The notes under the pieces: model-generated | Databases searched by the model: none | Told to the model about the DNA's origin: nothing | Seen by the model: only the letters and a program-made list of their open reading frames with translations | NCBI GenBank assembly: GCA_026126065.1 | Contig: JAHCJY010000002.1 | Span: 248,001 to 312,000, forward strand | Source: Bauldia sp. | GTDB lineage: Bacteria; Pseudomonadota; Alphaproteobacteria; Rhizobiales; Kaistiaceae | DNA length: 64,000 nucleotides | Direction of reading: 5' to 3' | Translations under genes and position numbers: made by a program | Part shown: in pieces, positions 7,709-15,219 of the stretch | Position numbering within the stretch: position 1 is the stretch's first letter | How the letters are laid out: each line of letters begins with the position of its first letter

Positions 7709-8083
7709 CTACCCCTTACGCATCCCCCTGCCTGCCAGTTCCTCGGCCGTGAACGCCGACTTTGTAGCTTGGCTGCGGTGAGCCCGAGCATCGTGGGGCG
7801 GAACGGTCTTGAAGTTGCAAATGGGGCACGCGCGCTCGGCGTTTACCGTCCGTGTACCCTTGCGAACATCGCCGGACCCCATGATCTGGCGTGCGCCTCT
7901 TGGCAAACCGACTTCTCGCAGCTCGTAGGTCACTCCAAAATTCATTCCGTTGAAGTCGCGAAGGGATTGCTGAAGGGCGCCCTCATGCTCTTCTCGAAGT
8001 CGTGCTCGCAGTTCCTCACGACGCTTTTCGAGCTGCGCCAGTTCATCCTTTGGTGACAGTTCCGTTGTCGGGGCTTTAGCCAT
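7709..8083 (-). CDS. coiled-coil protein with C-terminal C2H2-like zinc motif
   Basis: A 124-residue protein. Residues 10-45 are a charged coiled coil (DELAQLEKRREELRARLREE). The C-terminal third has CPICNFKTVPPHDARAH (C-x2-C ... H-x3-H), a likely zinc site followed by a short helix. The coiled-coil plus small DNA-binding module resembles the plan of H-NS-like silencers, but no sequence match is claimed. The ATG 8083 has AAGGATG upstream and overlaps the ArdC stop by 8 nt, so translation is probably coupled. It is the last gene of the ArdC operon. Confidence 0.65.
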   Translation of the reverse strand: MAKAPTTELSPKDELAQLEKRREELRARLREEHEGALQQSLRDFNGMNFGVTYELREVGLPRGARQIMGSGDVRKGTRTVNAERACPICNFKTVPPHDARAHRSQATKSAFTAEELAGRGMRKG

Positions 8084-8942
8084 CCGAGCATCCTTCTTTG
8101 GTTTCGCCAGCCTGTTGCCGGAGGTACGTGGCCGCCTGGCTGGCTTTGGCAGCAGCGGTGAAGATTGCTCGCTCGTCTGACTTGAGGAGCTTGAGCCAGT
8201 TTCCGATGTAGTCGGCATGCCGCAATTCTCCTTCTATGTCTAGATGGGCACACAGGAATGCAGCGGTCAATTCCGCTACTAGCTCCTCGGCCCCATAGGA
8301 TTGCGTTCCAAAGCGCCCGGTCAGGTCTCGATCCAGTCGTGACTTCGCGCCACTCCAATGGCCGTGTTCGTGCAAGGAGGTAGCGTAGTAGCTGGCCTCG
8401 CTCTTGAACTGATGTGGGAATGGCAATGAGATGAAGTCGAGCGATGGGACGTAGCAGGCTTGGTTGCCGCCGAATTGAACGTCGGCGCCGATCCTCTTGA
8501 TGAAGTCGGCAACGTGCCCTTCAGGCGGTGGTTTGACGATCGTCGGCTCCGCGATGGGAAGTCCGTCGATCTGGTCGGTGTTGAACACGTAGTAGGTCCG
8601 CAACATACGGATGGTCTTATCCTCCTCAGCCTTGGGCTCCGTGATACGCAGGGGCTTCATGAAGACGATGCCCGTGCCCTTCTCGCCCTTGCGCACGACA
8701 GCTCCCTCGGCATTCGCCTGGTTGAAGGTCATCCAACCGTTGGCCGTGTAGCCAAGCGCCTCCCTTGCGGCCCAAAGAATGAGAATGTTGATCCCCGTGT
8801 ACGGGCGGCCGGTCGCCGCGTTCTGCGGCATGATCCCGAAAGTCTTCTGGTAGCGCCACGGGCGGACCCAGGGCACGATACCTGTCTCAAGCTGGGCAAT
8901 GACATGGTCGGTTACCCGCTGGTAGAGCTGGGCGGTCTTCAT
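8076..8942 (-). CDS. ardC: ArdC-like antirestriction protein with zincin metallopeptidase domain
   Basis: A 288-residue protein. The N-terminal half (LYQRVTDHVIAQLETG..PWVRPWR, GRPYTGINILILW, VRKGEKGTGIVFMKP) is the ArdC N-terminal ssDNA-binding domain. The C-terminal half is an M78-like zincin with HEHGH at 191-195 and the third ligand region YGAEELVAELTAAF at 216-229. ArdC proteins protect incoming single-stranded element DNA from type I/II restriction, as shown for plasmid ArdC, and are typical of conjugative and mobilizable elements. Length is normal. It is translationally coupled on both sides (ATGA at 8939-8942; 8-nt overlap at 8076). Confidence 0.93.
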   Translation of the reverse strand: MKTAQLYQRVTDHVIAQLETGIVPWVRPWRYQKTFGIMPQNAATGRPYTGINILILWAAREALGYTANGWMTFNQANAEGAVVRKGEKGTGIVFMKPLRITEPKAEEDKTIRMLRTYYVFNTDQIDGLPIAEPTIVKPPPEGHVADFIKRIGADVQFGGNQACYVPSLDFISLPFPHQFKSEASYYATSLHEHGHWSGAKSRLDRDLTGRFGTQSYGAEELVAELTAAFLCAHLDIEGELRHADYIGNWLKLLKSDERAIFTAAAKASQAATYLRQQAGETKEGCSDG

Positions 8943-9106
8943 GACCGCCTCGCCACGTAGATGCCGTTGGCCTCATCACGAAGGACCTTCAGGTTGCGAG
9001 TGAGGTAACCTTTTCGTTTGGCCGCCTCCATGTCAGAGAACGTGGCGTCGAGCTGGACGATCAAATCCTCCAGCCGCTTGACGCGGGTGGCTGGCTCCTC
9101 GCTCAA
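8939..9106 (-). CDS. small hypothetical protein upstream of ArdC
   Basis: A 55-residue protein: SEEPATRVKRLEDLIVQLDAT followed by FSDMEAAKRKGYLTRNLKV and a positively charged end. The predicted start is TTG 9106, which overlaps the TGA of the preceding gene (TTGA) and has GGAGGG 9 nt upstream. A longer frame from 9166 would lie inside the preceding gene. It overlaps the ArdC start by 4 nt. Helical and soluble; function unknown. Confidence 0.5.
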   Translation of the reverse strand: MSEEPATRVKRLEDLIVQLDATFSDMEAAKRKGYLTRNLKVLRDEANGIYVARRS

Positions 9107-9342
9107 ATCAGGCCCTCCAGTACGAGGACCGACACGACGGTTTGGCCGCCGCAGATTTCGCACCAACCCTCCTCTTGGTCAGGTTCGACTTCGGTGGTGT
9201 AGGTGCAGTGAGCGTTTACGCAGATGCCGTGACACACGGCATCGAGAGTGGCGTCAGCTAGTAGGGCCTCCTTGTCGGAGTAGCCCTCGCACTTCATAAG
9301 CTGCGAGACTTTGATTGCCCGCAGGTATTTGCTTATGTTCAT
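9103..9342 (-). CDS. small Cys-rich zinc-ribbon-like hypothetical protein
   Basis: A 79-residue protein with CHGICVNAHC and WCEICGG (two CxxC-type clusters), as in small proteins common on alphaproteobacterial phages and integrative elements (the pattern C....C.YTTE.EPDQ..GWCE.C). GGAGG lies 5 nt before the ATG. It is the first gene of the four-gene ArdC operon 9342-7709. The zinc site is inferred; the role is unknown. Confidence 0.65.
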   Translation of the reverse strand: MNISKYLRAIKVSQLMKCEGYSDKEALLADATLDAVCHGICVNAHCTYTTEVEPDQEEGWCEICGGQTVVSVLVLEGLI

Positions 9343-9384
9343 AGCGAACCTCCATTTGGAACAGTCCGCTACTAATGATACCTC

Positions 9385-9705
9385 CTACTTTAGCCTGGAT
9401 ACTTCAGCGAGAAAGAGCTTGTAGCTGGTGCGTGGCTTAGCGCAGATGGTTACGCTGTCTCCGGCAATGCTCATGATGGTGTTTGTGCCAATATATACCC
9501 CTGCGGCGCCATACCGAACCTTCTTCTGCAATCCCTTCCAGCTTTCAACCTGTCCTCGGGTAACAGTAATTTCCTTCATATGAGTTTTCTTATATCCGCT
9601 CCACCTCAGCTGGAGCGCCGTTGATGCAATCTCCCTTCTTTTCCTGGCCGATAGCTTCTTTGCCCGCGCCCTTCCGCCCATTCTAGATAGTTCGGTGTGA
9701 TCCAT
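9385..9705 (-). CDS. hypothetical protein with basic N terminus
   Basis: A 106-residue protein. The first 40 residues are very basic (GGRARAKKLSARKRREIAS). The C-terminal part has alternating beta-like strands (AGVYIGTNTIMSIAGDSVTI). The ATG 9705 begins one base after the stop of the upstream gene (TAAT ATG), so translation is probably coupled. No family recognised; the basic N terminus suggests nucleic-acid binding. Confidence 0.5.
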   Translation of the reverse strand: MDHTELSRMGGRARAKKLSARKRREIASTALQLRWSGYKKTHMKEITVTRGQVESWKGLQKKVRYGAAGVYIGTNTIMSIAGDSVTICAKPRTSYKLFLAEVSRLK

Positions 9706-9706
9706 A

Positions 9707-9910
9707 TTATCGTTCGAGATAAGGAAGGCTTTCCTGAAAGATAGCTGCGGCACGTTTTGCGTATTTGAAGGTGATGCGGTCTAGCTTCTTTCTCTGACCT
9801 AGCGTCACAGCTCGGAAGCCCTTGCCATTCATAAGCTGCACTATCTCCGAAGCCATCAATGTAAGGTCGTAGTCCATCACGTCGACAAGGCTAATGTTGA
9901 TTCTGTCCAT
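9707..9910 (-). CDS. small hypothetical protein
   Basis: A 67-residue protein: INISLVDVMDYDLTLMASEIVQ would be a helix, then GKGFRAVTLGQRKKLDRI and a basic second helix. It forms a two-gene unit with 9385-9705. Not recognised. The region is AT-richer than the chromosome around the element. Confidence 0.45.
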   Translation of the reverse strand: MDRINISLVDVMDYDLTLMASEIVQLMNGKGFRAVTLGQRKKLDRITFKYAKRAAAIFQESLPYLER

Positions 9911-10094
9911 ATACTTTCGGTTACCTGCTATATATCTACATCTTACTTGCCGGCAAGCATTTGTCTATCCCCGCACAATAGCCGAGAACGAAACCGGCCG
10001 TCTGTCGAATGTTCCGCTATGTTGTACCCCGAATATCTTGTTTGTAGTGGAAATATGCCTAGAATAGGCGACCTCCAACAAGAGGGAGGTAGCG

Positions 10095-10466
10095 ATGACG
10101 TTCACCCGCATCCGCACTATCAAAGGCATTCAGTACATCTACGAAGAAACTCGATGGCGAGAAGGAAAGAAGGTTCGGTCCCGCAGTCGGAGCCTCGGGC
10201 GGTTTCTAGGGTCTCTGATCAAAGTGCCAGAGGGCATGGAGGGGATGCGACAGCTGGAGCGACAGGGGGAAGCTGCCGACGCCTACCGGGAGAAGCTAGC
10301 CGCAGATCGCGCGCACCTCGCCAGCCTGGAGAAGTTGGGGAGGGAACTGGCCCAGGAGTTCGAAAAGGAAGCCGCCTCCAAGTCGGAAGCGGCTAAGGAA
10401 GCACAGCCGGCGTCAAACGATCAGGTCAGCACTCCTAGCGCCGAGAACAGCGGCCAGAAGCTCTAG
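10095..10466 (+). CDS. element-associated hypothetical protein with basic N terminus
   Basis: A 123-residue protein. The N terminus RIRTIKGIQYIYEETRWREG then KKVRSRSRSLG follows a pattern seen at the start of some transposase- and element-associated proteins (a beta-hairpin followed by RSRSRYLG). The rest is a coiled coil (residues 50-95) and an Ala/Ser/Glu tail. GGGAGG precedes the ATG. Its last 54 bp overlap, tail to tail, the primase-like gene at 10413. Function unknown. Confidence 0.6.
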   Translation: MTFTRIRTIKGIQYIYEETRWREGKKVRSRSRSLGRFLGSLIKVPEGMEGMRQLERQGEAADAYREKLAADRAHLASLEKLGRELAQEFEKEAASKSEAAKEAQPASNDQVSTPSAENSGQKL

Positions 10467-11198
10467 CTGCTCGCCACTCACCGTCTCGGTGAGGAAGCAC
10501 ACTGCCGTCTCGCCCGTGTTCTGGTAGACGGACAGCACCTCAAGGGGGGTTGCGACAAGCCGCAGCTCCCCATTCTTCGTCACCCGATCAGCTCCGAAGA
10601 TCGCCATGCGGCCATCCACGCCGTTCGGGAAAGTGATCGAGGGGCTTTCACCCCCAACAGCCAGGCCGAAGTAGGCCACGCGGCCGGCGACGGTCACAGG
10701 AAGCGCCAGGCGGCCCCGGTGGACGCCTTTGGTAGCCATGCCGCCCATCCACTCGGAAAGCGTCTCAGGAGCCAGTTCCAGGCCCGCCAAAACCTCGTGG
10801 GAGGTCTGGAGGGATGCCGCATAGGCCACGGGGTCAAACGCTGGCCTCGGGGGGCTGGGGGAGCTGTTGGGAACAGTTCCCCTTTGGGGGATAGTTCCAG
10901 GAACAGTTCCGGGAACCTTTCCCTGTAAGGGACCAGTGCCGGCTATCCGCTCGGCTGCCTCTTTCGGCCGGAGGTCCAGGACGTGGCCTACTAGGGCAAT
11001 CAGATCCCCGCCCTTGCGGACGTTGAAGCAATAGAACGACTGCTTGGCGGTGTTGATCGCGAGTGCTCGGTCGCCGCCGGAGCGGCAATAGGGACATGGG
11101 CCGCGCATCTGGTCGCCTGACCGTTTCATTGTCAGACCTAGTTGCGAGACCACATCTTCGATCTTCGTACGCTCCTTCAACTCCTTGAAGTCAACCAT
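10413..11198 (-). CDS. CHC2 zinc-finger DNA primase-like protein
   Basis: A 261-residue protein. Residues 1-80 form a primase-type zinc finger: FKELKERTKIEDVVSQLGL, CPYCRSGGDRALAI, then FYCFNVRKGGDLIALV. Only three Cys positions of the CHC2 pattern are evident. A Pro/Gly/Thr-rich linker (residues 85-118) leads to a C-terminal region with VHRGRLALPV and AIFGAD segments that may be a degenerate Toprim-like fold. Mobile-element primases of this type synthesise primers on the transferred strand. It diverges from the small gene at 11354. Length is short for a full primase. Confidence 0.75.
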   Translation of the reverse strand: MVDFKELKERTKIEDVVSQLGLTMKRSGDQMRGPCPYCRSGGDRALAINTAKQSFYCFNVRKGGDLIALVGHVLDLRPKEAAERIAGTGPLQGKVPGTVPGTIPQRGTVPNSSPSPPRPAFDPVAYAASLQTSHEVLAGLELAPETLSEWMGGMATKGVHRGRLALPVTVAGRVAYFGLAVGGESPSITFPNGVDGRMAIFGADRVTKNGELRLVATPLEVLSVYQNTGETAVCFLTETVSGEQLELLAAVLGARSADLIV

Positions 11199-11260
11199 GT
11201 GCGTATCTCCTGTTGGTACTAACTGGAGATAATTGTACTATGACTTGTAGAACGCGCTCG

Positions 11261-11326
11261 GTAGCAGATGGGGGATGAGGACTTAGTCCTCTCACAGCCT
11301 AAACGTCGCGGCTCCCCACCTGCTAC
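11261..11326. other. cruciform-capable inverted repeat with internal hairpin
   Basis: Outer arms 11261-11273 and 11314-11326 (GTAGCAG.TGGGG / CCCCA.CTGCTAC) match at 12 of 13 positions. They enclose a second hairpin GAGGAC-TTA-GTCCTC at 11277-11291. It lies in the 155-bp divergent space between the primase-like gene and the + gene at 11354. It could be an origin, a priming site or a 5' UTR structure. Confidence 0.6.
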
Positions 11327-11353
11327 TGAACAAGGCAGGAGAAGGAGTACATC

Positions 11354-11638
11354 ATGAACGAACGTGCTCAAGTTCCCGCCCGTCGTGGTAGGGAACAAGA
11401 ACGGCGCGAGGTGAAGTATCAGGTCCGTGCGAAGACCGGCCCCGGTCCGCGCGATTGGAACCAACTCGGCGTGGCGTTCGAACGTCGCAACGGCGAGGGC
11501 CTGGTCATTAAGCTCAACACGCTGCCGATCGATCGCAACTGGAACGGCCAGCTCGTCCTGGTGCCGCCATACGTCGATGAGGACGACTATGATCCCACGA
11601 CCGGGGAATCCCCGATCAGCACTAGATCAACTTCGTGA
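11354..11638 (+). CDS. small element-associated hypothetical protein
   Basis: A 94-residue protein. A basic N terminus (RRGREQERREVKYQVRAKTG) is followed by a compact beta-type segment: WNQLGVAFERRNGEGLVIKL, NTLPIDRNWNGQLVLVPP, and an acidic tail. Similar short proteins (GVAF...GEGF...L..LP..G.LVL.PP) are frequent next to conjugation genes in alphaproteobacteria, with no known function. AGGAGAAGGAG precedes the ATG. A bidirectional terminator follows at 11667. Confidence 0.65.
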   Translation: MNERAQVPARRGREQERREVKYQVRAKTGPGPRDWNQLGVAFERRNGEGLVIKLNTLPIDRNWNGQLVLVPPYVDEDDYDPTTGESPISTRSTS

Positions 11639-11666
11639 GGTCATGAAGGTGATCCCCCAAACGAAA

Positions 11667-11689
11667 ACGCCGGCCTACTTGGCCGGCGT
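11667..11689. terminator. bidirectional Rho-independent terminator
   Basis: Nine-bp stem ACGCCGGCC (11667-11675) / GGCCGGCGT (11681-11689) with a TACTT loop. On the + strand CTCCTTTTG follows; on the minus strand TTTTCG follows. It separates convergent genes 11354-11638 (+) and 11675-11848 (-), and contains the stop codon of the latter. Confidence 0.85.
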
Positions 11690-11848
11690 CTCCTTTTGCG
11701 TGGGTGGGGAAGCTGGGGGCTTTGGTGGTCTGCCCCGTTTCGTGCCTGCGGGTTTGTCATCCTTGAACAGCGCCATCATGCGCTGGTCGATGTCATCACG
11801 CTGCCTTTGCAGGTCGGTCAGTTCCGCTAGTTTCGCTTGCAAGTCCAT
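11675..11848 (-). CDS. 57-residue coiled-coil/AT-hook micro-protein
   Basis: A small gene that overlaps the 3' end of the replication-relaxation gene by 53 bp in another frame. The protein starts MDLQAKLAELTDLQRQRDDI (amphipathic helix), continues DQRMMALFKDD, and ends with a Pro-rich basic segment KRGRPPKPP, which is an AT-hook-type minor-groove motif. CGGAGAA precedes the ATG by 8 nt. The TAG stop lies inside the terminator stem. Together these suggest a real DNA-binding accessory protein, possibly of relaxosome or nucleoid type; the role is inferred. Confidence 0.6.
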   Translation of the reverse strand: MDLQAKLAELTDLQRQRDDIDQRMMALFKDDKPAGTKRGRPPKPPASPPTQKETPAK

Positions 11849-12755
11849 CGATGTTCTCCGGGTCTAGTCCACCGCCGCGTCGCCAGGCTTTGGTGAACAG
11901 GGTTGGGGTTGGTTCAGGCGGACGCTCAAAGTTGCCGAAGCTCGCCAACGTCTTGAAGAGAAACATAGGAGGCGACGGCGCTACCTTGATGATGTTGTTC
12001 ATGTGCGTCTCACTGACCGTGACGGTGAGGACGCGGAAGTTGGGGATGTTGAAGTGAACGCGGATCGCTTTCGCCATATCCCTGTAGGCGAGCATCTTCT
12101 TTTCGTAGGATGAGCCGCGCGCGTTCCTCGTGATTGGCTCAGTTGCCCGATCTGCTTCTAGGATGAAAAAGGCAAATCGGTTCTTTGGGTCGGGGTACTC
12201 GACGCCAAAGATCGCGTCGGGTGTCAGCATCCACGTTCCCTCTGCTGACACCACCATGGGGCTCGCGGCATCGCGGGTCGCTTCGGGAGCGCGTTCCAGA
12301 ATTTCGTACACGTTGATGAACCGCAGACCGCAGCGCTTCACACCCAACTCCAGCGAGGCGAGTAGGTCGCAGATGTAGAGGTCGTGGTGGAATTCGTGCC
12401 GGGGCGCGTTTCGGCCGGGCCGGATCGTCACCCGATCAAATGGGCTGTAGAGGCCAAGGGCGCGAAGGACGGCGACGCCCTGGTGGCCTAGCTCGTATAC
12501 CTCAGGGTGCGAGCGCAGGTTGCCAACCCGGAACTGCGGGTGGACGCGGGTGACGTAGTGGCCGTCGAAGAGGTCGCGCAGCCTGCGAGTGATCTTCTGG
12601 TGGGAACCCGGAAGAAACGCGCGTATGAAGGTCGAGCGCAGAAAGCGATAGCGATTGAGCAGCCGCAACAACTCAACGTCGCGGGCAGTCAGCTCAATGG
12701 GTTTGGGATCGCCGGAACGGCGTGCCCGAGAACGGCGTACAATGGGAGTGCTCAT
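11796..12755 (-). CDS. replication-relaxation family protein
   Basis: A 319-residue protein. The N-terminal winged helix (LTARDVELLRLLNRYRFLRS, FIRAFLPGSHQKITRRLRDL) is followed by HPEVYELGHQGVAVLRALG and by a core HEFHHDLYICDLLASLELG, TPDAIFGVEYPD, FFILEADRATEPI. This fits the replication-relaxation family (PF13814 type) found on mobile elements and often next to a VirD4-like ATPase. The D...E.D arrangement resembles a PD-(D/E)XK nuclease core, which may supply nicking activity. It lies 51 bp downstream of the ATPase gene, on the same strand. This is the best candidate for the element's relaxase-like function. Confidence 0.8.
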   Translation of the reverse strand: MSTPIVRRSRARRSGDPKPIELTARDVELLRLLNRYRFLRSTFIRAFLPGSHQKITRRLRDLFDGHYVTRVHPQFRVGNLRSHPEVYELGHQGVAVLRALGLYSPFDRVTIRPGRNAPRHEFHHDLYICDLLASLELGVKRCGLRFINVYEILERAPEATRDAASPMVVSAEGTWMLTPDAIFGVEYPDPKNRFAFFILEADRATEPITRNARGSSYEKKMLAYRDMAKAIRVHFNIPNFRVLTVTVSETHMNNIIKVAPSPPMFLFKTLASFGNFERPPEPTPTLFTKAWRRGGGLDPENIDGLASETSGTDRPAKAA

Positions 12756-12806
12756 GCCTCCATTGTATGGTCGTTAGTACTGGCCGTCTAAGGCAACTGT
12801 GGACAG

Positions 12807-15173
12807 CTATGTAGTACCCCAACTAGCCGACGGACCTGTTGTATCATCGTCGGAAGCGCTTCCGGGCTCACGTGCGTTCTTGGGCCGGCCTTCACCCTCC
12901 TTCTCGAAGTTGGTCTTAGCGGAAGGCCTCGCCTTCGTCGGTCGGTGGTCGTGGTATCGGTGACGCATGACGTTCGTCAGGTTCTCCATGTCCCGGTTGT
13001 TCGCCTTGGCGTACTCGTTGAAGGCGTCTGGCTGAGCGGTGATCGGGAAGGCATGGTTGGGAAATGTGTCGTCTTTCACGTGGGCGGCAAAGGTGAAGCT
13101 GGGGAGCGTCGTCAATTCCTGCGCGCTAGTGCTACCCATGTTGCGGGCAATGGTGGCTGCATCGGCCTGGCTCACTCCGCCCACCATTTTGACATCGACG
13201 TTCATAACAGCGGAGCGGACCTGCTCGTCGGTAATGTCCGAAAGGTATTGGTGAGCTATAATCAAACCTACATTCTGCTTACGTACCTTCTGTAGCATCC
13301 GCTTAAAGCGAATATCTCTTGCGATGTATTCATGAGCCTCATCGATATAGACAAAAGTTGGAAGCGCATATTCCTCCTCCGCTCGTAGTTGAGCGGCGCG
13401 ATATAGAAGCGCAATCCACATACGTCCATAAGCCTCCGTTCCTTCGTCTCCGAAGAATTTGTTTGAAGTGTCAATAAGGATGACGCGCCCTTTGCTTAGC
13501 TCCTCATACAAATTGAGTTTGGTCTGCATCGCGGAGAACATTTCGCGGAACATCGGATAGGACAGCATGTCCTCGACGCGCCAGTAGACCGCCTGCGTGG
13601 TTTCCTTCCACGAAGCCTCGTTCTCCATGAAGTCCCGATAAAAGTCCTGCTCGTTGTCCGGGAGAGCCGCAATGTGCTTCTCGAACTCCTTCAGCCCACC
13701 CTTCTGAAGCAACTTCTTGAACGTGAAAACGTTGGCTTCGGGGATGACAAAGCAAAGGCGAGCAAGCTTCTTAACGATGAAATCCATGCGCTCGGTGGGC
13801 ACGGCAGTTTTGAGGTTCGCGAAGATGTAGGCGATGGCCTCCAGCGATCCGTTCATGAGCGCATTGCGTTGCGTGGCGGTAAGTCCGTCCGTCTCGCCCA
13901 GGTGGAACGGGTTGATGGCGACCGGCCACTCTACGTCAGGTCGAAGCCATATGAGACGCTTCCACATAGGCTCCTGCGGCGCGAAGTCCTTGATGTGGGC
14001 GATGGTCTCAATCAGCTTGGTCTGGCTGTCCATGACGACGAGGGAGAGCTTGCCCTCGGCGACCCGCTTAAGGTCGTCCGCTATCATCATCGACAGCAGC
14101 GTGGTCTTTCCACGTCGGGGACTTCCTAGTACCCACTGATGCGCAAAGCGAATGTCGTCTGGAATTCCGACCGGAGTAGTGGTGTCGAAGAGCGGGCGGA
14201 ACTCAGAGAGAAGCATGTTCTTCAGGAGTTTCGAGCGCCCCTTTTCCTTCCCATAGTCGGCATAGGTTACATACTCGCCATTCTGGGCACGCTTCTCACC
14301 ATACGGCATTTCCTTGGTAGCATTCGTGATTGTGCCATACCAACGATGTTGAATAGGAGCGAAGATCGGGCCTGCTACGTCGGGGCCTCCTTTCAAGAAT
14401 GGGTTGTGAAGGTCGTAGACCGTTTGTGAGACATCATCGAGCAAGTCGATTGTCCGCGATGTGTATGGGCCGAAACCGACGCGGCCCTTTAAGTGCTGGG
14501 CGTAGGACTTCAGGGAAGTGGTGATGGCCGCGTCGTAGAGCTCCCAAGCTTTTGGATCCGTCAAATACTGTATGCGTTTCTCAGCCTCACGAATGAAGGT
14601 GAGGGCTTCCGTATCAGGCGGCCCATTTTTCAAGGGGGGAAGAGTCGGCAGTTCAGGAGGCTTACGCATCACTGGCCAATAGAGGTTGACGGCCAAGTCC
14701 TTGATAGTGTCGTGCATCGTTTGGGGGTAGTAGTCGGCCAAGTTCTGGAAGCGTTCCCGCATGACCGCCGCAGTAGCATTGGCCTCCACTAAGTCAGTTA
14801 GCCGATCGTATGCTCGGTAGAGCGCGATTGCCGTCTTGGACCAACTCCACACAAAAAATATGGTCACCCACGTCGCAAAGAACGCGACGGCAATTATCCA
14901 GAGCACCAAGTTGTTTGGGTAGCTGTTCCCATAGATATCAGCTAGAGGATAATTCCTCCAGGCCATCCCAAATAGACCGATGCTAACGATTGCTCCACCC
15001 GACCACAGTGGAATGCCGGAAAGCTCGGCAAGCCTCATGGGGCCGACGATCGCTAAGCCGTACATCAGCATCGAGAAGAGAAGAAAGAGTGCCGCGGAAG
15101 GCACCAACGAAACACCAACCAGCAGCACTACAAGTGGTGCCAGCATCGGAATGCCGACTAACGACAGTGGCAT
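12807..15173 (-). CDS. VirD4/TraG-like (HerA/FtsK superfamily) conjugative coupling ATPase
   Basis: A 788-residue protein. Two to four N-terminal membrane helices (about 5-45, 58-72 and 90-112) anchor a large cytoplasmic ATPase. Walker A is GSPRRGKTT at 351-358; Walker B is TFVYIDEAHEYI at about 606-617; a sensor-like KQNVGLIIAHQ follows at 633-642. This is the plan of type IV coupling proteins that pump relaxosome-bound DNA. The C-terminal tail is charged and probably disordered. No VirB genes are nearby, so it would dock on a helper secretion channel or act on its own. It is followed by the replication-relaxation gene and preceded by 15220-15999 in one operon. Confidence 0.85.
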   Translation of the reverse strand: MPLSLVGIPMLAPLVVLLVGVSLVPSAALFLLFSMLMYGLAIVGPMRLAELSGIPLWSGGAIVSIGLFGMAWRNYPLADIYGNSYPNNLVLWIIAVAFFATWVTIFFVWSWSKTAIALYRAYDRLTDLVEANATAAVMRERFQNLADYYPQTMHDTIKDLAVNLYWPVMRKPPELPTLPPLKNGPPDTEALTFIREAEKRIQYLTDPKAWELYDAAITTSLKSYAQHLKGRVGFGPYTSRTIDLLDDVSQTVYDLHNPFLKGGPDVAGPIFAPIQHRWYGTITNATKEMPYGEKRAQNGEYVTYADYGKEKGRSKLLKNMLLSEFRPLFDTTTPVGIPDDIRFAHQWVLGSPRRGKTTLLSMMIADDLKRVAEGKLSLVVMDSQTKLIETIAHIKDFAPQEPMWKRLIWLRPDVEWPVAINPFHLGETDGLTATQRNALMNGSLEAIAYIFANLKTAVPTERMDFIVKKLARLCFVIPEANVFTFKKLLQKGGLKEFEKHIAALPDNEQDFYRDFMENEASWKETTQAVYWRVEDMLSYPMFREMFSAMQTKLNLYEELSKGRVILIDTSNKFFGDEGTEAYGRMWIALLYRAAQLRAEEEYALPTFVYIDEAHEYIARDIRFKRMLQKVRKQNVGLIIAHQYLSDITDEQVRSAVMNVDVKMVGGVSQADAATIARNMGSTSAQELTTLPSFTFAAHVKDDTFPNHAFPITAQPDAFNEYAKANNRDMENLTNVMRHRYHDHRPTKARPSAKTNFEKEGEGRPKNAREPGSASDDDTTGPSASWGTT

Positions 15174-15219
15174 GAGCCCCCCTCTCGCAACCTAGGATGA
15201 CGCTCAACCGTCCCTTTGT

